Source: Trichosphaerium sp. ATCC 40318
Lineage: Eukaryota; Discosea; Flabellinia; Trichosidae
Length of the DNA stretch: 64,000 nt
Assembly: GCA_038496445.1 (NCBI GenBank)
Contig: JALMLS010000631.1
Coordinates: 124,001-188,000, forward strand
Reading direction: 5' to 3'
Shown here: piece by piece, positions 58,297 through 64,000 of the stretch
Layout: each line of letters opens with the position of its first letter
Numbering within the stretch: position 1 is the first letter of the stretch
Translations under genes and position numbers: made by a program
Notes under the pieces: generated by a model
Seen by the model: the letters and a program-made list of their open reading frames with translations, nothing else
The model's database searches: none
What the model was told of the DNA's origin: nothing

Positions 58297-60247
58297 ATGG
58301 CTCGATTCATTAGGGATGCTTTGCAATTAAATATCGCTAATTGTACTAAACAAACTCGACAACGTAAGAAAACGTTCCAAGCAGATATAAAACGAACCGC
58401 TGCCGTACGTTTTCTTTAAAACAGACATTAAAGCTCAAATGACAGTGTAAAAATTAGCTAAAAGTTCTGACGTGACTTTAAGCGCCTAAACATCAAGAAA
58501 CGCAACGCAAACTTGACACTTGACCAAAAACGAGTAGCTTTTGAAGAGGCGGCAATGGTATTGCGCGTGCACCTCTTCTCTGATTGGTACAACGTAGGTA
58601 TGCAAGATTTGGTACGAGCCAATAAGCAAGTGCAATACTGGCACGTGATTAGCTGTCAAATAATTTTGCAACTAAAATTTACAATTAGGGAGAATCGTAG
58701 TGGGCTGATTACAACTTATCTATTCGAGATTTATCCTGACTACAACTGGGACTCATGGAAATTCAAGTACATTTAAAAAGTGAAAGTAGAGCATGTGTTA
58801 ACAAGAACACAGGGTTGTACCTACTGAGTTTTGGAGTGATCGATTTAATTGCCTTGCTTGTCTCAATTATATTGGTGGTCTATTGAATGTTAAGGTTCTA
58901 GAAGATTGGAATACTATTAGTGCACAAGATTTCGCAAAGCATGGGGCAGGAAAATTGCTCAGGTTCGCCATTGACAAGTAGAAAAAAGCTAAAAGTATAA
59001 CGTGTTTAGTCACTTCGACAGCAGTATTGTGGCTTGTCTAGAGTACGCTTTTCCACATTATCAGTGGAAGTCGCAAGTAAGAAGGACAGGTGAGATATAT
59101 TGGAGTGATACAAAGAAACAGTCAAAGAGACTTGAAGTGATTGGACAGCGTCTTGGTATGAAGACACTAGATGATTGGTATAAAATAGAAAAACGACAAA
59201 TAGTTAGGATGAGTTCACGTGAGATGTTGTACGTGAAATCTATTTACGTGATTGACTGCGCCTTTTCTCACTTGTTTGTAATAGAAATGTTCATAATGGA
59301 TCTGTGTATAATTGTTTACAGACAGCCTTTCCTTCATACGAGTGGAGCCCTTATAAATTTAGAAAGAAAGCCTTTTGGCAGACTTCAAAAAATAGAACAA
59401 ATTTCTTGGGTGAGATAAAGCAACGATTTAACATTACCAACCCCGATGCCTGGTAAGACTTATTATTTCAAGACACGTTGTAAATATTATAATTTAAGGT
59501 ATCGCGTATCTACGGACCAATTAAGGGCATATGGAGGTACAGGATTACTACAGTATTGGCCTCACGTTCTTGGTAACATTGAGCCTAACTTTAAATGGCA
59601 ATGGCATCGTTTTGGGTTCCTTGGAAAACATGCAGAGCAAAGGTTAGTAAATGACATATCATTTAGTGATGGGGCTAAGTGGATATTCTTAGGGCATTGG
59701 CACAGTGTATCAGGGAGATATTTCCACAAGCGGAGGTAATAGAAGAAGCAACAATAGGTTTACAAGGAATGAATTATACGCGGATATCTGTTGATATTTA
59801 TGTACCACAATATAGCTTAGCTATAGAGTATCAAGGTGTACAACATTATAGTGATACATTCAAATGGCATAGTGGGATGCAAATCTCAGAAATACAAAAA
59901 ATCCGAGATATGGAAAAGAATCAACAGTGTAAAAATGCGAGTACGTTTGGAACCACTTTGTCCTCTACAGATGTTGTTAGCAACTCACCTTGTATTTATT
60001 AGATATACACCTTGTTCCTATCCCGTATTGGTGGTCTCCAGGTGATATAGGGGCGCTTATTGCAACAATGATGTACTACTATCCAGATCTTGGATTGGAA
60101 ATACCAAGTGGTGCTGTTCCTTTGCTTGAGGAGCCTCAGGATAACAAACGTGAGTATTTTAAGTTTATCAAGATAGCTTTACTTACTCACTACCGATTAG
60201 GTAGCCCACTCATGGTGCCTCCTGCAGAAATGAACACATTTGCATAA
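58297..60247 (+). CDS. Repeat protein with C-terminal PD-(D/E)XK nuclease-like core (DUF559/Vsr-like), copy 1
   Basis: The ATG at 58297 reads MARFIRDALQLNIANCTKQT, an Arg-rich presequence-like head. Four degenerate repeats follow, each with a D-W-Y (or D-W-N/D-A-W) helix and a Y/F-P-x-Y/F-x-W element: FSDWYNVGMQDLVRANK with YPDYNWDSWKFK, VLEDWNTISAQDFAKHGAGK with FPHYQW, TLDDWYKIEKRQIVR with FPSYEWSPYKFR, and PDAWYRVSTDQLRAYGGTGL with EPNFKWQWHRF. The C-terminal core VSVDIYVPQYSLAIEYQGVQ has the D...E-x-Q pattern of Vsr/DUF559-type restriction-fold nucleases, and HLVPIPYWWS closes the fold. It stops at 60247. Similar repeat-nuclease proteins are known in algae and some fungi, to my memory. 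Role unknown; organellar DNA maintenance is one guess. Confidence 0.68.
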
Positions 60248-60374
60248 AGGGAATAATTTTATTCAAACCACTAAACCTTAATTCAACATTCCATTTTATT
60301 ACGAATTATAGTTTTATTCTTGTGTTAGTCTCTTGTTGTCCTTCATTTGTACTGGCTTTGTAAATATTATAAGA

Positions 60375-61729
60375 TTACAAGTACTTCATGTGGAATTCAA
60401 TATGCTCTTGTATGAATGTAGAAATAAAGAAGTAGCTATGATCATAACCATCTTGCATCCTGGAAAATGTACAATCAGAAAAAAATAAATGAAATCAAAA
60501 GCTGTACCTGACATCCAATGCAACATTTGTATTTCCTTTAGCGGCAGCCTTAAACAAATGTAAAAATCTACACCAAGTACAGACAATAGACTTACAGTAA
60601 GGTTTTCAGGTAACAGTTGCTTCTTCCCCAAGAAACCATCAACTGTACCCTACGCAAAGTTGTTACAACAAATACTGAGCCCTTCTTGGATAATCCTGAT
60701 CCTTCGTAAAAGAAAACTGTTCACGTGATTACCTGGTCAACAAGAATTGGTAGAGCGTCTCCTTCTCGTTTGTAACTCTTAATCAATTCGGTAGCATCAT
60801 AAGCCTAAGTCAAGAGTAAGAATATTGGCGTTTTTTTTCAACCGAAATTTCAAAAACCAGAAAAATAGAGCACGTGCCTTCCAATCTTCTTTGTTGCTTC
60901 CAAGGTATCCCCCAAAGCATTTTTCGCCCCATGGGCAATTTACTGGGTTACTTATAGGAGCAAATGCGGAAACACTCTATACACAGTCGTGTGAGAGAAC
61001 GTCGTGTGAAAAATAAAAATACCTTAAAAGTGTTTGTCTTTAAACCAATAATAAGAGCACCATGGCCGCCCATTGAATGTCCTGTGATACCTTGCCTGTT
61101 AACGTCTACTGGTGCAAGAGATTCTACAACTTTTGGAAGCTCTTTTGTTATGTAGGAGTACATGCGATAATTTTTCCACTTTGGTTCAGTGGCGTCAACG
61201 TAGAAACCAGCGCCAGTGCCTAGACTGTTGTAAATAGATGTAAAATTGGTGTTCCTCTCCTAAGACGCTATGTAGTGCACACAAAAAGATTTAAGCGGTA
61301 ACGAAGTTGTGAATATAAACGTACCAAAGTCCCAACTCTCGTCTTCACCTTCAACGCCTAGTCCTCCTTTTGATAACAATAAGCGTTTAGAAAAAAAAAA
61401 AACCGAATGACACGCACTTGGTGAAGTGTCTGGAGCGATTAGAATCAACCCCTTTTCTGCAGCGTATTTCTGGGCACCTGCCTTTTGAATAAAGTTTTGA
61501 TCTGTGCACGTCAAGCCTGACAAGAAGTAGAGGACTGGGTAAGCTTTCGACGCCTAGGTATTTAGCTATTATTACGCCCAATAATACGTACAGCGTCTTT
61601 ATCATTAGAATCGAAAGGCAAATAGATGTGAAACTTCATTTTACAGCCGAGTTCGGTTGACATATGCTCATAGCGATCTACTGAACCTCCAAAGCAGCGT
61701 GTTGAGTCTAGTTGTTTAGGTGCTTCCAT
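60375..61729 (-). CDS. S-formylglutathione hydrolase (esterase D)
   Basis: This enzyme hydrolyses S-formylglutathione to formate and glutathione in formaldehyde detoxification. The ATG at 61729 gives [20 protein letters not shown], then [55 protein letters not shown] and [15 protein letters not shown]. The nucleophile elbow is [18 protein letters not shown] (Ser in G-H-S-M-G). [30 protein letters not shown] (Asp) and [20 protein letters not shown] (His) complete the triad. It stops at 60375. Intact, about 285 aa, with about seven introns. It lies on the opposite strand between two paralogous nuclease-repeat genes. Confidence 0.92.
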
Positions 61730-61896
61730 TGTTTTTTGTAACTGAAAAAATACAGTTTAAGTCGCACCACGCCTTGTACCAAGTTAAAAGCCGTTAATAG
61801 TCCATGCACAGAGTGAAACTACTCACCAGAGATTGATCCACACGCAAATTAAGAGCACCTGTCAACCAACGTGAGCTATGCGTCATTTGATGATTT

Positions 61897-64000
61897 ATGC
61901 TTCGTATTTCATCAAGAGTGGCAGCCAATAGCAGTGGTACGCAATTGTAAAAAAATACCAATAATTAGCTCTTCTACGCTTAAATGCGCGTTTTATGTAC
62001 TGATGCTCATCAATTTGACTAGATAAAGCCTCCAAAAACCTTTTGAATGAGCGCTTCTTTTTTGATGTTACAATTGCACCCACATTCAACCTTAAGACAA
62101 TTGACGCGTGGTACAATGTAGTAAGCGCTGATTTTTTGGACGCGGGGTTCTTCAAGTTCATAGACAGGTAAGTTTTTCAAAAAGCTTGCCTAGTCCAAGT
62201 GATCTCACTTTACCCACCAGATATGGTGGATCTCCATCCAAGTGTCTACAAAATGTGTACCCTGAATACGAGTGGGTATCGTGGAAGTTCAAGTACGTCA
62301 CCTTTTCATTGCAAATCACGTGACTCCGTTTTTGATACGTCTTCTTGACGACTATGTAATGACAGTATCGTTCAAGGGGTGGTCCGAGAGGCCATTGGGA
62401 AGATATAAAAGCTAGGTTATCTAAACTTGAGGCAGTTGCAGAGGAACTTGAACTCAAAGTCGTTGAAGACTGGTATAAGGTTAATATTAGAGCTTTTCGA
62501 AACGTTAGTGGTTCAGGAGTCTTGGCAAAGTACGCTTATGAAAACACCATAGATTAATGTTAATATCTTAAAAGAGATGGTGGATCCCTTATAAAATGCC
62601 TTGCAGAAATATATCCAAACTTTGAATGGATAGAAGACAATTTCAAGTGCGCTCATTGTCTTTGATTGTCAAAAAAATGTTGTTCCTTACTTTTTCTTTT
62701 TTGTACTTTAGTATGGTGACACGAGGTCATTGGAGCGACCAAAACAATCTTGTAGATTTTTTTAATAAGGTTGGTGAAAAAGAGGGAATAAAGGATTTAG
62801 ATGGATGGTATGACCTATCACGTAAGGCCATGGAAAAACACAATATATTTCGGTTTATAAGGTAAACTATTTTTCTGATCCCTACCTGCTTTGTCATCAT
62901 TTCATCGTGTCTAAGACTTCTTTGCATAGAAGTAAAAAGGGGTTACTGGATAAACTTATTAAAGTATTTCCTAATTACCGATGGCTCCCAGTAGAGTTTT
63001 GGGAAAGCAGGTTTCTTCTTATTTGCATTTTTCAACATTGAGTGACCTGTTGTTAGACGTGCGCCTGCTGGGTATTGGAACTCAATGGATAATCAACGCG
63101 CTCAATTTGAGGTTATTGGCCGACTATCGGGGATCAAGACAATGGATGGTTGGTATAAGGTCCCACAAGAAAAAATACTCAGCGATCAATCTTTGAACTC
63201 CATAATGATATCAAAGTGCGTCCCACAGTTTTTAACCAGTTGAATACTCAAATCTTGTCAGGTATAGTGGATATTTAGATAAGGCACTGATGAGGTTGTA
63301 TCCTCATTACTCTTGGGATTCATCACAGTTCAAATCTAGACGTACTAAACACCGACAGCATATCAACATGCAAAGAATGATTTTCGAAAATATTGGTAAA
63401 GAACTGGGTGTTAAGATGCTAGATGATTGGCGGGATATACCTGCTACAGATATTGCAAAGAAAGGTGGATCAGGAATTGTTCAATTAAAGTACTACACTG
63501 CATAAAGAGAAGATGTAAACTGACTTGTTCAACAAAAGGTATAATTCGTCAAGGAACAAAATGTTACAAGGTCTTTATCCACAACATCCATGGAATTTTC
63601 CTGTCATTGAATACGTTGAAAAAGGCCACTGGTACGCTTAAACACTTACTGAACACCAAGTTTACATAATTCATTAACTAACTAGGCTCGACACAACAAA
63701 TCAGCGCTCGTTTTTAACGAAAGCCACTAAAGCATTGAATATTACTAACAACGAACAATGGTGCCACCTTTTTTTATCTTTTCTTTTTCTTATTAATGGG
63801 TAAAGGTATCGTGTTTCAGAGGATCAAATACGCTCTTTAGGCGGTAAAGGATTACTTGCCTATTTCCCAAGAGTTCTAAGTGTACTTGATTCTGAGTTTC
63901 CTTGGCAATGGCATAAGTTCTTACATAAAGCAAAAAGAGCACGACAAAGGTACAATATATTCAACACGTGTTGAGGCTTAATCTCATATCAAAATTTGCA
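61897..64000 (+). CDS. Repeat protein paralogous to the 58.3-kb gene, copy 2; 3' end beyond window
   Basis: The ATG at 61897 gives MLRISSRVAANSSDKASKNL across a GTACGC intron, a good presequence-like start. At least six repeats follow: IDAWYNVVSADFLDAGFFK with YPEYEWVSWKFK, VVEDWYKVNIRAFRNVSGSG with YPNFEW, DLDGWYDLSRKAMEKHNIF with FPNYRW, TMDGWYKVPQEKILSDQSLN with YPHYSWDSSQFK, MLDDWRDIPATDIAKKGGSG with YPQHPW, and YRVSEDQIRSLGGKGLLAYF with DSEFPWQWHKF. The last corresponds to the repeat immediately before the nuclease core in copy 1, so that core should lie just beyond 64000. More repeats than copy 1. Exon ends inside 62.5-63.8 kb are approximate. Confidence 0.65.

Noticed and set aside
1-64000. 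Transposons, retroelements, insertion sequences or CRISPR arrays
   Set aside because: No reverse transcriptase, integrase, transposase, terminal repeats or spaced repeat arrays were recognised on either strand.
1-64000. Window as viral DNA because of MORN_2 and LRR genes
   Set aside because: The surrounding genes are ordinary spliced eukaryotic housekeeping genes, and the repeat genes themselves appear to carry host-type introns; no viral core genes were seen.

Overview
The window is nuclear DNA from an intron-dense, compact eukaryote, most likely a unicellular protist or an early-diverging fungus. Almost every gene is split by short introns of about 40-60 nt that usually begin GTAC(G/T) and end in AG after a CTAAC-like stretch. 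Genes sit tens to hundreds of bases apart on both strands. The gene set includes a DOCK GEF with DHR-1 and DHR-2, HPS5 of BLOC-2, a G-patch CMTR1, an Akr1-type DHHC enzyme, sphingosine-1-phosphate lyase, DUS3 and TXNL4B. That suits an amoebozoan or opisthokont-related cell, but I cannot place the organism further. All gene models below were assembled by eye from open frames and GT-AG junctions, so outer boundaries are firmer than every internal junction.

Layout. 1-6.4 kb: a DOCK-family Rho GEF on the minus strand, running off the left edge. 6.6-8.1 kb: two unrecognised genes. 8.4-12.5 kb: a poly(ADP-ribose) polymerase and an SPRY-RCC1 protein, both minus. 13.1-15.6 kb: a small basic protein with a PIP-box-like motif, then an FHA-BRCT (NBS1-like) protein. 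15.6-16.4 kb: mostly non-coding, with a tRNA-like element. 16.4-19.0 kb: a convergent pair of F-box-like repeat proteins, one with MORN_2/YwqK-type repeats and one leucine-rich, both resembling families common in giant DNA viruses. 19.2-24.1 kb: a secreted GH20 hexosaminidase and a Glu/Pro-repeat protein. 24.2-28.7 kb: DUS3 and two unknown genes. 29.0-31.3 kb: TXNL4B and a coatomer-alpha-like beta-propeller without the rest of coatomer alpha. 31.6-34.8 kb: an intronless wax-synthase-like MBOAT and S1P lyase. 35.3-36.1 kb: a second MORN_2 protein. 36.3-38.7 kb: an ankyrin-DHYC palmitoyltransferase. 39.1-44.8 kb: a 2H-phosphoesterase-RRM protein, a JmjC protein with altered iron ligands and an intronless orphan. 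44.9-48.7 kb: CMTR1. 49.2-49.9 kb: a Ras-like GTPase. 50.7-58.0 kb: HPS5 and a probable mitochondrial protein. 58.3-64 kb: two paralogous repeat proteins, the complete one ending in a PD-(D/E)XK nuclease core, flanking S-formylglutathione hydrolase.

The genes are mostly unrelated housekeeping functions rather than one pathway. Two sets stand out as accessory. One is the three F-box-like repeat genes, which share a short first exon, one host-type intron and one long repeat-bearing exon. The other is the PD-(D/E)XK repeat pair with presequence-like N-termini.
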